The notes beneath the pieces were generated by a model that did no database searches, was not told the origin of the DNA, and worked only from the letters and a program-made list of their open reading frames with translations. The position numbers and the translations under genes were made by a program. Positions 1 to 14,900 of a stretch of DNA of 64,000 bases are shown here, one piece after another (positions within the stretch are counted from its first letter, which is position 1; each line of letters opens with the position of its first letter). The stretch covers positions 25,226,668-25,290,667 of the forward strand of contig NC_092569.1 in NCBI RefSeq assembly GCF_037975245.1, in the 5' to 3' direction. The DNA is from Apostichopus japonicus. Lineage: Eukaryota > Echinodermata > Holothuroidea > Aspidochirotida > Stichopodidae.

Positions 1-3000
1 CCCGGTGATGACGTCTTTTGCCGATATTTTACAGCGGGTGCCTTCGTGGGCAGCTGTAACTATTAGTTAATCGGCCTAATATGTCAGTCCATACAGTGGC
101 GCGATGGCTTGGCGCATTCTACGAGCTGATGAGCGAGACTCTCTTTTGCATCGATGGTTCGAACCCCAGTGACGTCTTTTGCCGATCTATTGCAGGTCGT
201 GCCTACATGGGGAGCTGTAACTATTAGTTAATCGGCCTAATATCTCAGTCCATACAGTGGCGCGATTGCTTGGCGCACTGTACGAGCTGATGAGCGAGAC
301 TCTCTTTTGCATCGGTGGTTCGAACCCCGGTGATGACGTCTTTTGCTGCCGATCTTTTACAGCTCGTGCCTACATGGGGAGCTGTAACTATTAGTTAATC
401 GGCATAATATCTCAGTCCATACAATAGCGCGATGGCTTGGCGCACTGTACGAGCTGATGAGCGAGACTCTCTTTTGCATCGGTGGTTCGAACCCCGGTGA
501 TGACGTCTTTTGCTGCCGATCTTTTACAGCGGGTGCCTACGTGGGCAGCTGTAAGTATTAGTTAATCGGCCTAATATCTCAGTCCATACAGTGGCGCGAT
601 GGCTTGGCGCACTGTACGAGCTGATGAGCGAGGCTCTCTTTTGCATCGGTGGATCGAACCCCGGTGATGACGTCTTTTGCCGCCGATCTTTTACAGCGGG
701 TGCCTACATGGGCAGCTGTAAGTATTAGTTAATCGGCCTAATATCTCAGTCCATACAGTGGCGCGATGGCTTGGCGCACTGTACGAGCTGATGAGCGAGG
801 CTCTCTTTTGCATCGGTGGTTCGAACCCCGGTGATGACGTCTTTTGCTGCCGATCTTTTACAGCGGGTGCCTACATGGGGAGCTGTAAGTATTAGTTAAT
901 CGGCCTAATATCTCAGTCCATACAGTGGCGCGATGGCTTGGCGCACTGTACGAGCTGATGAGCGAGGCTCTCTTTTGCATCGCTGGTTCGAACCCCGGTG
1001 ATGACGTCTTTTGCTGCCGATCTTTTACAGCCGGTGCCTTCATGGGCAGCTGTAAGTATAAGTTAATCGGCTTAATATTTCAGTCCATACAGTGGCGCGA
1101 TGGCTTGGCGCACTGTACGAGCTGATGAGCGAGGCTATCTTTTGCATCGGTGGTTCGAAACCCGGTGATGACGTCTTTTGCCGATCTTTTACAGCGGGTG
1201 CCTACATGGGCAGCTGTAAGTATTAGTTAATCGGCTTAATATCTCAGTCCATACAGTGGCGCGATGGCTTGGCGCACTGTACGAGCTGGTGAGCAATGCT
1301 CTCTTTTGCATCGGTGGTTCGAACCCCGGTGATGACGTCTTTTGCCGATCTTTTACAGCGGGTTCCTACATGGGCAGCTGTAAGTATTAGTTAATCGGCC
1401 TAATATCTCAGTCCATACAGTGGCGCGATGGCTTGGCGCACTCTACGAGCTGATCAGCGAGGCTCTCTTTTGCATCGGTGGTTCGAACCCCGGTGATGAC
1501 GTCTTTTGCCGATCTTTTACAGCAAGTGCCTACATGGGCAGCTGTAAGTATTAGTTAATCGGCCTAATATCTCAGTCCATACAGTGGCGCGATGGCTTGG
1601 CGCACTGTACGAGCTGATGAGCGAGGCTCTCTTTTGCATCGCTGGTTTGAACCCCGGTGATGACGTCTTTTGCCGATCTTTTACAGCGGGTGCCTTCATG
1701 GGCAGCTGTAAGTATAAGTTAATCGGCCTAATATTTCAGTCCATACAGTGGCGCGATGGCTTGGCGCACTGTACGAGCTGATGAGCGAGGCTATCTTTTG
1801 CATCGGTGGTTCGAAACCCGGTGATGACGTCTTTTGCCGATCTTTTACAGCTCGTGCCTACATGGGCAGCTGTAAGTATTAGTTAATCGGCCTAATATCT
1901 CAGTCCATACAGTGGCGCTATGGCTTGGTGCACTGTACGAGCTGATGAGCGAGACTCTCTTTTGCATCGGTGGTTCGAACCCCGGTGATGACGTCTTTTG
2001 CCGATCTTTTACAGCGGGTGCCTTCATGGGCAGCTGTTAGTATTAGTTAATCGGCCTAATATCTCAGTCCATACAGTGGCGCGATGGCTTGGCGCACTGT
2101 ACGAGCTGATGAGCGAGGCTCTCTTTTGCATCGGTGGTTCGAACCCCGGTGATGACGTCTTTTGCTGCCGATCTTTTACAGCCGGTGCCTACATGGGCAG
2201 CTGTAAGTATTAGTTAATCGGCCTAATATCTCAGTCCATACAGTGGCGCGATGGCTTGGCGCACTGTACGAGCTGGTGAGCGAGGCTCTCTTTTGCATCG
2301 GTGGTTCGAACCCCGGTGATGACGTCTTTTGCTGCCGATCGTTTACAGCGGGTGCCTACATGGGGAGCTGTAAGTATTAGTTAATCGGCCTAATATCTCA
2401 GTCCATACAGTGGCGCGATGGCTTGGCGCACTGTACGAGCTGATGAGCGAGGCTCTCTTTTGCATCGGTGGTTCGAACCCCGGTGATGACGTCTTTTGCT
2501 GCCGATCTTTTACAGCGGGTGCCTTGATGGGCAGCTGTAAGTATTAGTTAATCGGCCTAATATTTCAGTCCATACAGTGGCGCGATGGCTTGGCGCACTG
2601 TACGAGCTGATGAGCGAGGCTCTCTTTTGCATCGGTCGTTCGAAACCCGGTGATGACGTCTTTTGCCGATCTTTTACAGCGGGTGCCTACATGGGCAGCT
2701 GTAAGTATTAGTTAATCGGCCTAATATCTCAGTCCATACAGTGGCGCTATGGCTTGGTTCACTGTACGAGCTGATGAGCGAGACTCTCTTTTGCATCGCT
2801 GGTTCGAACCCCGGTGATGACGTCTTTTGCCGATCTTTTACAGCGGGTGCCTTCATGGGCAGCTGTTAGTATTAGTTAATCGGCCTAATATCTCAGTCCA
2901 TACAGTGGCACGATGGCTTGGCGCACTGTACGAACTGATGAGCGAGGCTCTCTTTTGCATCGGTGGTTCGAACCCCGGTGATGACGTCTTTTGCTGCCGA

Positions 3001-5959
3001 TCTTTTACAGCCGGTGCCTACATGGGCAGCTGTAAGTATTAGTTAATCGGCCTAATATTTCAGTCCATACAGTGGCGCGATGGCTTGGCGCACTGTACGA
3101 GCTGATGAGCGAGGCTCTCTTTTGCATCGGTCGTTCGAAACCCGGTGATGACGTCTTTTGCCGATCTTTTACAGCGGGTGCCTACATGGGCAGCTGTAAG
3201 TATTAGTTAATCGGCTTAATATCTCAGTCCATACAGTGGCGCTATGGCTTGGTGCACTGTACGAGCTGATGAGCGAGACTCTCTTTTGCATCGCTGGTTC
3301 GAACCCCGGTGATGACGTCTTTTGCCGATCTTTTACAACGGGTGCCTACATGGGCAGCTGTAAGTATTAGTTAATCGGCTTAATATCTCAGTCCATACAG
3401 TGGCGCTATGGCTTGGTGCACTGTACGAGCTGATGAGCGAGACTCTCTTTTGCATCGCTGGTTCGAACCCCGGTGATGACGTCTTTTGCCGATCTTTTAC
3501 AGCGGGTGCCTTCATGGGCAGCTGTTAGTATTAGTTAATCGGCCTAATATCTCAGTCCATACAGTGGCACGATGGCTTGGCGCACTGTACGAACTGATGA
3601 GCGAGGCTCTCTTTTGCATCGGTGGTTCGAACCCCGGTGATGACGTCTTTTGCTGCCGATCTTTTACAGCCGGTGCCTACATGGGCAGCTGTAAGTATTA
3701 GTTAATCTGCCTAATATCTCAGTCCATACAGTGGCGCGATGGCTTGGCGCACTGTACGAGCTGGTGAGCGAGGCTCTCTTTTGCATCGGTGGTTCGAACC
3801 CCGGTGATGACGTCTTTTGCTGCCGATCTTTTACAGCGGGTTCCTACATGGTCAGCTGTAAGTATTAGTTAATCGGCCTAATATCTCAGTCCATACAGTG
3901 GCGCGATGGCTTGGCGCACTCTACGAGCTGATCAGCGAGGCTCTCTTTTGCATCGGTGGTTCGAACCCCGGTGATGACGTCTTTTGCCGATCTTTTACAG
4001 CGGGTGCCTACATGGGCAGCTGTAAGTATTAGTTAATGGGCCTAATATCTCAGTCCATAGAGTGGCGCGATGGCTTGGCGCACTGTACGAGCTGATGAGC
4101 GAGGCTCTCTTTTGCATCGGTGGTTCGAACCCCGGTGATGACGTCTTTTGCTGCTGATCTTTTACAGCGGGTGCCTACATGGGGAGCTGTAAGTATTATT
4201 TAATCGGCCTAATATCTCAGTTCATACAGTGGCGCGATGGCTTGGCGCACTGTGCGAGCTGATGAGCGAGGCTCTCTTTTGCATCGGTGGTTCGAACCCC
4301 GGTGATGACGTCTTTTGCTGCCGATCTTTTACAGCGGGTGCCTTCATGGGCAGCTGTAAGTATTAGTTAATCGGCCTAATATCTCAGTCCATAGAGTGGC
4401 GCGATGGCTTTGGCACTGTACGAGCTGATGAGCGAGGCTCTCTTTTGCATCGGTGGTTCGAACCCCGGTGATGACGTCTTTTGCTGCCGATCTTTTACAG
4501 CGGGTGCCTACATGGGGAGCTGTAAGTATTAATTAATCGGCCTAATATCTCAGTCCATACAGTGGCGCGATGGCTTGGCGCACTGTACGAGCTGATGAGC
4601 GAGGCTCTCTTTTGCATCGGTGGTTCGAACCCCGGTGATGACGTCTTTTACTGCCGATCTTTTACAGCGGGTGCCTTCATGGGCAGCAGTAAGTATTAGT
4701 TAATCGGCCTAATATCTCAGTCCATACAGTGGCGCGATGGTTTGGCGCACTGTACGAGCTGATGAGCGAGGCTCTCTTTTGCATCGGTGGTTCGAACCCC
4801 GGTGATGACGTCTTTTGCTGCCGATCTTTTACAGCGGGTGCCTACATGGGCATGTGTAAGTATTAGTTAATCGGCCTAATATCTCAGTCCATACAGTGGC
4901 GCGAGGGCTTGGCGCACTGTACGAGATAATGAGCGAGGCTCTCTTTTGCATCGGTGGTTCGAACCCCGGTGATGACGTCTTTTACTGCCGATCTTTTACA
5001 GCGGGTGCCTTCATGGGCAGCTGTAAGTATTAGTTAATCGGCCTAATATCTCAGTCCATACAGTGGCGCGATGGCTTGACGCACTGTACGAGCTGATCAG
5101 CGAGGCTCTCTTTTGCATCGGTGGTTCGAACCCCGGTGATGACGTCTTTTGCTGCCGATCTTTTACAGCGGGTGCCTACATGGGCAGCTGTAAGTATAAG
5201 TTTATCGGCGTAATATCTCAGTCCATACAGTGGCGCGATGGCTTGGCGCACTGTACGAGCTAATGAGCGAGGCTCTCTTTTGCATCGGTGGTTCGAACCC
5301 CGGTGATGACGTCTTTTACTGCCGATCTTTTACAGCGGGTGCCTTCATGGGCAGCTGTAAGTATTAGTTAATCGGCCTAATATTTCAGTCCATACAGTGG
5401 CGCGATGGCTTGGCGCACTGTACGAGCTGATGAGCGAGGCTCTCTTTTGCATCGGTGGTTCGAACCCCGGTGATGACGTCTTTTGCCGATCTTTTACAAC
5501 GGGTGCCTACATGGGCATGTGTAAGTATTAGTTAATCGGCCTAATATCTCAGTCCATACAGTGGCGCGATGGCTTGACGCACTGTACGAGCTGATCAGCG
5601 AGGCTCTCTTTTGCATCGGTGGTTCGAACCCCGGTGATGACGTCTTTTGCTGCCGATCTTTTACAGCGGGTGCCTACATGGGCAGCTGTAAGTATAAGTT
5701 TATCGGCGTAATATCTCAGTCCATACAGTGGCGCGATGGCTTGGCGCACTGTACGAGCTAATGAGCGAGGCTCTCTTTTGCATCGGTGGTTCGAACCCCG
5801 GTGATGACGTCTTTTACTGCCGATCTTTTACAGCGGGTGCCTTCATGGGCAGCTGTAAGTATTAGTTAATCGGCCTAATATTTCAGTCCATACAGTGGCG
5901 CGATGGCTTGGCGCACTGTACGAGCTGATGAGCGAGGCTCTCTTTTGCATCGGTGGTTC

Positions 5960-8900
5960 GAACCCCGGTGATGACGTCTTTTGCCGATCTTTTACAACGG
6001 GTGCCTACATGGGCATGTGTAAGTATTAGTTAATCGGCCTAATATCTCAGTCCATACAGTGGCGCGAGGGCTTGGCGCACTGTACGAGATAATGAGCGAG
6101 GCTCTCTTTTGCATCGGTGGTTCGAACCCCGGTGATGACGTCTTTTACTGCCGATCTTTTACAGCCGGTGCCTTCATGGGCAGCTGTAAGTATTAGTTAA
6201 TCGGCCTAATATTTCAGTCCATACAGTGGCGCGATGGCTTGGCGCACTCTACGAGCTGATCAGCGAGGCTCTCTTTTGCATCGGTGGTTCGAACCCCGGT
6301 GATGACGTCTTTTACTGCCGATCTTTTACAGCGGGTGCCTTCATGGGCAGCTGTAAGTATTAGTTAATCGGCCTAATATCTCAGTCCATACAGTGGCGCG
6401 ATGGCTTGACGCACTCTACGAGCTGATTAGCGAGGCTCTCTTTTGCATCGGTGGTTCGAACCCCGGTGATGACGTCTTTTGCTGCCGATCTTTTACAGCG
6501 GCGCCTACATGGGCAGCTGTAAGTATAAGTTTATCGGCGTAATATCTCAGTCCATACAGTGGCGCGATGGCTTGGCGCACTGTACGAGCTAATGAGCGAG
6601 GCTCTCTTTTGCATCGGTGGTTCGAACCCCGGTGATGACGTCTTTTACTGCCGATCTTTTACAGCGGGTGCCTTCATGGGCAGCTGTAAGTATTAGTTAA
6701 TCGGCCTAATATTTCAGTCCATACAGTGGCGCGATGGCTTGGCGCACTCTACGAGCTGATCAGCGAGGCTCTCTTTTGCATCGGTGGTTCGAACCCCGGT
6801 GATGACGTCTTTTGCCGATCTTTTACAACGGGTGCCTACATGGGCAGCTGTAAGTATTAGTTAATCGGCCTAATATCTCAGTCCATACAGTGGCGCGATG
6901 GCTTGGCGCACTCTACGAGCTGATGAGCGAGGCTCTCTTTTGCATCGGTGGCTCGAACCCCGGTGATGACGTCCTTTGATGCCGATCTTTTACAGCGGGT
7001 GCCTTCATGGGCAGCTGTAAGTATTAGTTAATCGGCCTAATATCTCAGTCCATACAGTGGCGCGATGGCTTGGCGCACTGTACGAGCTGATGAGCGAGGC
7101 TCTCTTTTGCATCGGTGGTTCGAACCCCGGTGATGACGTCTTTTGCTGCCGATCTTTTACAACGGGTGCCTACATGGGCAGCTGTAAGTATTAGTTAATC
7201 GGCCTAATATCTCAGTCCATACAGTGGCGCGAGGGCTTGGCGCACTGTACGAGCTGATGAGCGAGGCTCTCTTTTGCATCGGTGGTTCGAACCCCGGTGA
7301 TGACGTCTTTTACTGCCGATCTTTTACAGCGGGTGCCTTCATGGGCAGCAGTAAGTATTAGTTAATCGGCCTAATATCTCAGTCCATACAGTGGCGCGAT
7401 GGTTTGGCGCACTGTACGAGCTGATGAGCGAGGCTCTCTTTTGCATCGGTGGTTGGAACCCCGGTGATGACGTCTTTTACTGCCGATCTTTTACAGCGGG
7501 TGCCTACATGGGCAGGTGTAAGTATTAGTTAATCGGCCTAATATCTCAGTCCATAGAGTGGCGCGATGGCTTGGCGCACTGTACGAGCTGATGAGCGAGG
7601 CTCTCTTTTTCATCGGTGGTTCGAACCCCGGTGATGACGTCCTTTGCTGCCGATCTTTTACAGCGGGTGCCTTCATGGGCAGCTGTAAGTATTAGTTAAT
7701 CGGCCTAATATCTCAGTCCATACAGTGGCGCGATGGCTTGGCGCACTGTACGAGCTGATGAGCGAGGCTCTCTTTTGCATCGGTGGTTCGAACCCCGATG
7801 ATGACGTCTTTTGCTGCCGATCTTTTACAGCGGGTGCCTTCATGGGCAGCTGTAAGTATTAGTTTATCGGCCTAATATCTCAGTCCATACAGTGGCGCGA
7901 GGGCTTGGCGCACTGTACGAGATAATAAGCGAGGCTCTCTTTTGCATCGGTGGTTCGAACCCCGGTGATGACGTCTTTTGCTGCCGATCTTTTACAGCCG
8001 GTGCCTTCATGGGCAGCTGTAAGTATTAGTTAATCGGACTAATAGTTCAGTCCATACAGTGGCGCGATGGCTTGGCGCACTCTACGAGCTGATCAGCGAG
8101 GCTCTCTTTTGCATCGGTGGTTCGAACCCCGGTGATGACGTCTTTTACTGCCGATCTTTTACAGCGGGTGCCTTCATGGGCAGCTGTAAGTATTAGTTAA
8201 TCGGCCTGATATCTCAGTCCATAGAGTGGCGCGATGGCTTGGCGCACTGTACGAGCTGATGAGCGAAGCTCTCTTTTGCATCGGTGGTTCGAACCCCGGT
8301 GATGACGTCTTTTGCTGCCGATCTTTTACAACGGGTGCCTTCATGGGCAGCTGTAAGTATTAGTTAATCGGCCTAATATCTCAGTCCATACAGTGGCGCG
8401 AGGGCTTGGCGCACTGTACGAGCTGATCAGCGAGGCTCTCTTTTGCATCGGTGGTTCGAACCCCGGTGATGACGTCTTTTACTGCCGATCTTTTACAGCG
8501 GGTGCCTTCATGGGCAGCAGTAAGTATTAGTTAATCGGCCTAATATCTCAGTCCATACAGTGGCGCGATGGTTTGGCGCACTGTACGAGCTGATGAGCGA
8601 GGCTCTCTTTTGCATCGGTGGTTCGAACCCCGGTGATGACGTCTTTTACTGCCGATCTTTTACAGCGGGTGCCTTCATGGGCAGCAGTAAGTATTAGTTA
8701 ATCGGCCTAATATCTCAGTCCATACAGTGGCGCGATGGTTTGGCGCACTGTACGAGCTGATGAGCGAGGCTCTCTTTTGCATCGGTGGTTGGAACCCCGG
8801 TGATGACGTCTTTTACTGCCGATCTTTTACAGCGGGTGCCTACATGGGCAGGTGTAAGTATTAGTTAATCGGCCTAATATCTCAGTCCATAGAGTGGCGC

Positions 8901-11900
8901 GATGGCTTGGCGCACTGTACGAGCTGATGAGCGAGGCTCTCTTTTTCATCGGTGGTTCGAACCCCGGTGATGACGTCTTTTGCCGATCTTTTACAACGGG
9001 TGCCTACATGGGCATGTGTAAGTATTAGTTAATCGGCCTAATATCTCAGTCCATACAGTGGCGCGAGGGCTTGGCGCACTGTACGAGATAATGAGCGAGG
9101 CTCTCTTTTGCATCGGTGGTTCGAACCCCGGTGATGACGTCTTTTACTGCCGATCTTTTACAGCCGGTGCCTTCATGGGCAGCTGTAAGTATTAGTTAAT
9201 CGGCCTAATATTTCAGTCCATACAGTGGCGCGATGGCTTGGCGCACTCTACGAGCTGATCAGCGAGGCTCTCTTTTGCATCGGTGGTTCGAACCCCGGTG
9301 ATGACGTCTTTTACTGCCGATCTTTTACAGCGGGTGCCTTCATGGGCAGCTGTAAGTATTAGTTAATCGGCCTAATATCTCAGTCCATACAGTGGCGCGA
9401 TGGCTTGACGCACTCTACGAGCTGATTAGCGAGGCTCTCTTTTGCATCGGTGGTTCGAACCCCGGTGATGACGTCTTTTGCTGCCGATCTTTTACAGCGG
9501 CGCCTACATGGGCAGCTGTAAGTATAAGTTTATCGGCGTAATATCTCAGTCCATACAGTGGCGCGATGGCTTGGCGCACTGTACGAGCTAATGAGCGAGG
9601 CTCTCTTTTGCATCGGTGGTTCGAACCCCGGTGATGACGTCTTTTACTGCCGATCTTTTACAGCGGGTGCCTTCATGGGCAGCTGTAAGTATTAGTTAAT
9701 CGGCCTAATATTTCAGTCCATACAGTGGCGCGATGGCTTGGCGCACTCTACGAGCTGATCAGCGAGGCTCTCTTTTGCATCGGTGGTTCGAACCCCGGTG
9801 ATGACGTCTTTTGCCGATCTTTTACAACGGGTGCCTACATGGGCAGCTGTAAGTATTAGTTAATCGGCCTAATATCTCAGTCCATACAGTGGCGCGATGG
9901 CTTGGCGCACTCTACGAGCTGATGAGCGAGGCTCTCTTTTGCATCGGTGGCTCGAACCCCGGTGATGACGTCCTTTGATGCCGATCTTTTACAGCGGGTG
10001 CCTTCATGGGCAGCTGTAAGTATTAGTTAATCGGCCTAATATCTCAGTCCATACAGTGGCGCGATGGCTTGGCGCACTGTACGAGCTGATGAGCGAGGCT
10101 CTCTTTTGCATCGGTGGTTCGAACCCCGGTGATGACGTCTTTTGCTGCCGATCTTTTACAACGGGTGCCTACATGGGCAGCTGTAAGTATTAGTTAATCG
10201 GCCTAATATCTCAGTCCATACAGTGGCGCGAGGGCTTGGCGCACTGTACGAGCTGATGAGCGAGGCTCTCTTTTGCATCGGTGGTTCGAACCCCGGTGAT
10301 GACGTCTTTTACTGCCGATCTTTTACAGCGGGTGCCTTCATGGGCAGCAGTAAGTATTAGTTAATCGGCCTAATATCTCAGTCCATACAGTGGCGCGATG
10401 GTTTGGCGCACTGTACGAGCTGATGAGCGAGGCTCTCTTTTGCATCGGTGGTTGGAACCCCGGTGATGACGTCTTTTACTGCCGATCTTTTACAGCGGGT
10501 GCCTACATGGGCAGGTGTAAGTATTAGTTAATCGGCCTAATATCTCAGTCCATAGAGTGGCGCGATGGCTTGGCGCACTGTACGAGCTGATGAGCGAGGC
10601 TCTCTTTTTCATCGGTGGTTCGAACCCCGGTGATGACGTCCTTTGCTGCCGATCTTTTACAGCGGGTGCCTTCATGGGCAGCTGTAAGTATTAGTTAATC
10701 GGCCTAATATCTCAGTCCATACAGTGGCGCGATGGCTTGGCGCACTGTACGAGCTGATGAGCGAGGCTCTCTTTTGCATCGGTGGTTCGAACCCCGATGA
10801 TGACGTCTTTTGCTGCCGATCTTTTACAGCGGGTGCCTTCATGGGCAGCTGTAAGTATTAGTTTATCGGCCTAATATCTCAGTCCATACAGTGGCGCGAG
10901 GGCTTGGCGCACTGTACGAGATAATAAGCGAGGCTCTCTTTTGCATCGGTGGTTCGAACCCCGGTGATGACGTCTTTTGCTGCCGATCTTTTACAGCCGG
11001 TGCCTTCATGGGCAGCTGTAAGTATTAGTTAATCGGACTAATAGTTCAGTCCATACAGTGGCGCGATGGCTTGGCGCACTCTACGAGCTGATCAGCGAGG
11101 CTCTCTTTTGCATCGGTGGTTCGAACCCCGGTGATGACGTCTTTTACTGCCGATCTTTTACAGCGGGTGCCTTCATGGGCAGCTGTAAGTATTAGTTAAT
11201 CGGCCTGATATCTCAGTCCATAGAGTGGCCCGATGGCTTGGCGCACTGTACGAGCTGATGAGCGAAGCTCTCTTTTGCATCGGTGGTTCGAACCCCGGTG
11301 ATGACGTCTTTTGCTGCCGATCTTTTACAACGGGTGCCTTCATGGGCAGCTGTAAGTATTAGTTAATCGGCCTAATATCTCAGTCCATACAGTGGCGCGA
11401 GGGCTTGGCGCACTGTACGAGCTGATGAGCGAGGCTCTCTTTTGCATCGGTGGTTCGAACCCCGGTGATGACGTCTTTTACTGCCGATCTTTTACAGCGG
11501 GTGCCTTCATGGGCAGCAGTAAGTATTAGTTAATCGGCCTAATATCTCAGTCCATACAGTGGCGCGATGGTTTGGCGCACTGTACGAGCTGATGAGCGAG
11601 GCTCTCTTTTGCATCGGTGGTTCGAACCCCGGTGATGACGTCTTTTACTGCCGATCTTTTACAGCGGGTGCCTTCATGGGCAGCAGTAAGTATTAGTTAA
11701 TCGGCCTAATATCTCAGTCCATACAGTGGCGCGATGGTTTGGCGCACTGTACGAGCTGATGAGCGAGGCTCTCTTTTGCATCGGTGGTTGGAACCCCGGT
11801 GATGACGTCTTTTACTGCCGATCTTTTACAGCGGGTGCCTACATGGGCAGGTGTAAGTATTAGTTAATCGGCCTAATATCTCAGTCCATAGAGTGGCGCG

Positions 11901-11957
11901 ATGGCTTGGCGCACTGTACGAGCTGATGAGCGAGGCTCTCTTTTTCATCGGTGGTTC
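5960..11957 (+). repeat. Higher-order tandem duplication, two adjacent 2,999-bp blocks of 18 satellite units
   Basis: Rare unit variants recur at an exact offset of 2,999 bp: GGGCATGTG at 6011 and 9010, GGCTCGAACC at 6950 and 9949, CGGACTAATAG at 8035 and 11034, and the TTTTTCATCGG variant near 7610 and 10609. The 18 units contain two 164-bp copies and one copy missing a base (CAGCGGCGCC), which accounts for 3,006-7=2,999. The blocks are nearly identical, differing for example at the GCTGATCAG/GCTGATGAG position near 8425/11424, so the duplication is recent. The boundaries are approximate. Confidence 0.85.
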
Positions 11958-14900
11958 GAACCCCGGTGATGACGTCCTTTGCTGCCGATCTTTTACAGCG
12001 GGTGCCTTCATGGGCAGCTGTAAGTATTAGTTAATCGGCCTAATATCTCAGTCCATACAGTGGCGCGATGGCTTGGCGCACTGTACGAGCTGATGAGCGA
12101 GGCTCTCTTTTGCATCGGTGGTTCGAACCCCGATGATGACGTCTTTTGCTGCCGATCTTTTACAGCGGGTGCCTTCATGGGCAGCTGTAAGTATTAGTTT
12201 ATCGGCCTAATATCTCAGTCCATACAGTGGCGCGAGGGCTTGGCGCACTGTACGAGATAATAAGCGAGGCTCTCTTTTGCATCGGTGGTTCGAACCCCGG
12301 TGATGACGTCTTTTGCTGCCGATCTTTTACAGCCGGTGCCTTCATGGGCAGCTGTAAGTATTAGTTAATCGGACTAATAGTTCAGTCCATACAGTGGCGC
12401 GATGGCTTGGCGCACTCTACGAGCTGATCAGCGAGGCTCTCTTTTGCATCGGTGGTTCGAACCCCGGTGATGACGTCTTTTACTGCCGATCTTTTACAGC
12501 GGGTGCCTTCATGGGCAGCAGTAAGTATTAGTTAATCGGCCTGATATCTCAGTCCATAGAGTGGCGCGATGGCTTGGCGCACTGTACGAGCTGATGAGCG
12601 AAGCTCTCTTTTGCATCGGTGGTTCGAACCCCGGTGATGACGTCTTTTGCTGCCGATATTTTACAACGGGTGCCTTCATGGGCAGCTGTAAGTATTAGTT
12701 AATCGGCCTAATATCTCAGTCCATACAGTGGCGCGAGGGCTTGGCGCACTGTACGAGCTGATGAGCGAGGCTCTCTTTTGCATCGGTGGTTCGAACCCCG
12801 GTGATGACGTCTTTTACTGCCGATCTTTTACAGCGGGTGCCTTCATGGGCAGCAGTAAGTATTAGTTAATCGGCCTAATATCTCAGTCCATACAGTGGCG
12901 CGATGGTTTGGCGCACTGTACGAGCTGATGAGCGAGGCTCTCTTTTGCATCGGTGGTTCGAACCCCGGTGATGACGTCTTTTACTGCCGATCTTTTACAG
13001 CGGGTGCCTACATGGGCAGGTGTAAGTATTAGTTAATCGGCCTACTATCTCAGTCCATACAGTGGCGCGATGGCTTGGCGCACTGTACGAGCTGATGAGC
13101 GAGGCTCTCTTTTGCATCGGTGGTTTGAACCCCGATGATGACGTCTTTTGCTGCCGATCTTTTACAGCGGGTGCCTCCATGGGCAGCTGTAAGTATTAGT
13201 TAATCGGCCTAATATCTCAGTCCATACAGTGGCGCGATGGCTTGGCGCACTGTACGAGCTGATGAGCGAGGCTCTCTTTTGCATCGGTGGTTCGAACCCC
13301 GGTGATGACGTCTTTTGCTGCCGATCTTTTACAGCGGGTGCCTTCATGGGCAGCTGTAAGTATTAGTTTATCGGCCTAATATCTCAGTCCATACAGTGGC
13401 GCGAGGGCTTGGCGCACTGTACGAGATAATGAGCGAGGCTCTCTTTTGCATCGGTGGTTCGAACCCCGGTGATGACGTCTTTTACTGCCGATCTTTTACA
13501 GCCGGTGCCTTCATGGGCAGCTGTAAGTATTAGTTAATCGGCCTAATATTTCAGTCCATACAGTGGCGCGATGGCTTGGCGCACTCTACGAGCTGATCAG
13601 CGAGGCTCTCTTTTGCATCGGTGGTTCGAACCCCGGTGATGACGTCTTTTACTGCCGATCTTTTACAGCGGGTGCCTACATGGGCAGCTGTAAGTATTAG
13701 TTAATCGGCCTAATATCTCAGTCCATACAGTGGCGCGATGGCTTGGCGCACTGTACGAGCTGATGAGCGAGGCTCTCTTTTGCATCGGTGGTTCGAAACC
13801 CGGTGATGACGTCCTTTGATGCCGATCTTTTACAGCGGGTGCCTTCATGGGCAGCTGTAAGTATTAGTTAATCGGCCTAATATCTCAGTCCATACAGTGG
13901 CGCGATGGCTTGGCGCACTGTACGAGCTGATGAGCGAGGCTCTCTTTTGCATCGGTGGTTCGAACCCCGGTGATGACGTCTTTTGCTGCCGATCTTTTAC
14001 AACGGGTGCCTACATAGGCAGCTGTAAGTATAAGTTAATCGGCCTAATATCTCAGTCCATACAGTGGCGCGATGGCTTGGCGCACTGTACGATCTAATGA
14101 GCGAGGCTCTCTTTTGCATCGGTGTTTCGAACCCCGGTGATGACGTCTTTTACTGCCGATCTTTTACAGCGGGTGCCTTCATGGGCAGCAGTAAGTATTA
14201 GTTAATCGGCCTAATATCTCAGTCCATACAGTGGCGCGATGGTTTGGCGCACTGTACGAGCTGATGAGCGAGGCTCTCTTTTGCATCGGTGGTTGGAACC
14301 CCGGTGATGACGTCTTTTACTGCCGATCTTTTACAGCGGGTGCCTACATGGGCAGGTGTAAGTATTAGTTAATCGGCCTAATATCTCAGTCCATAGAGTG
14401 GCGCGATGGCTTGGCGCACTGTACGAGCTGATGAGCGAGGCTCTCTTTTTCATCGGTGGTTCGAACCCCGGTGATGACGTCCTTTGCTGCCGATCTTTTA
14501 CAGCGGGTGCCTTCATGGGCAGCTGTAAGTATTAGTTAATCGGCCTAATATCTCAGTCCATACAGTGGCGCGATGGCTTGGCGCACTGTACGAGCTGATG
14601 AGCGAGGCTCTCTTTTGCATCGGTGGTTCGAACCCCGATGATGACGTCTTTTGCTGCCGATCTTTTACAGCGGGTGCCTTCATGGGCAGCTGTAAGTATT
14701 AGTTTATCGGCCTAATATCTCAGTCCATACAGTGGCGCGAGGGCTTGGCGCACTGTACGAGATAATAAGCGAGGCTCTCTTTTGCATCGGTGGTTCGAAC
14801 CCCGGTGATGACGTCTTTTGCTGCCGATCTTTTACAGCCGGTGCCTTCATGGGCAGCTGTAAGTATTAGTTAATCGGACTAATAGTTCAGTCCATACAGT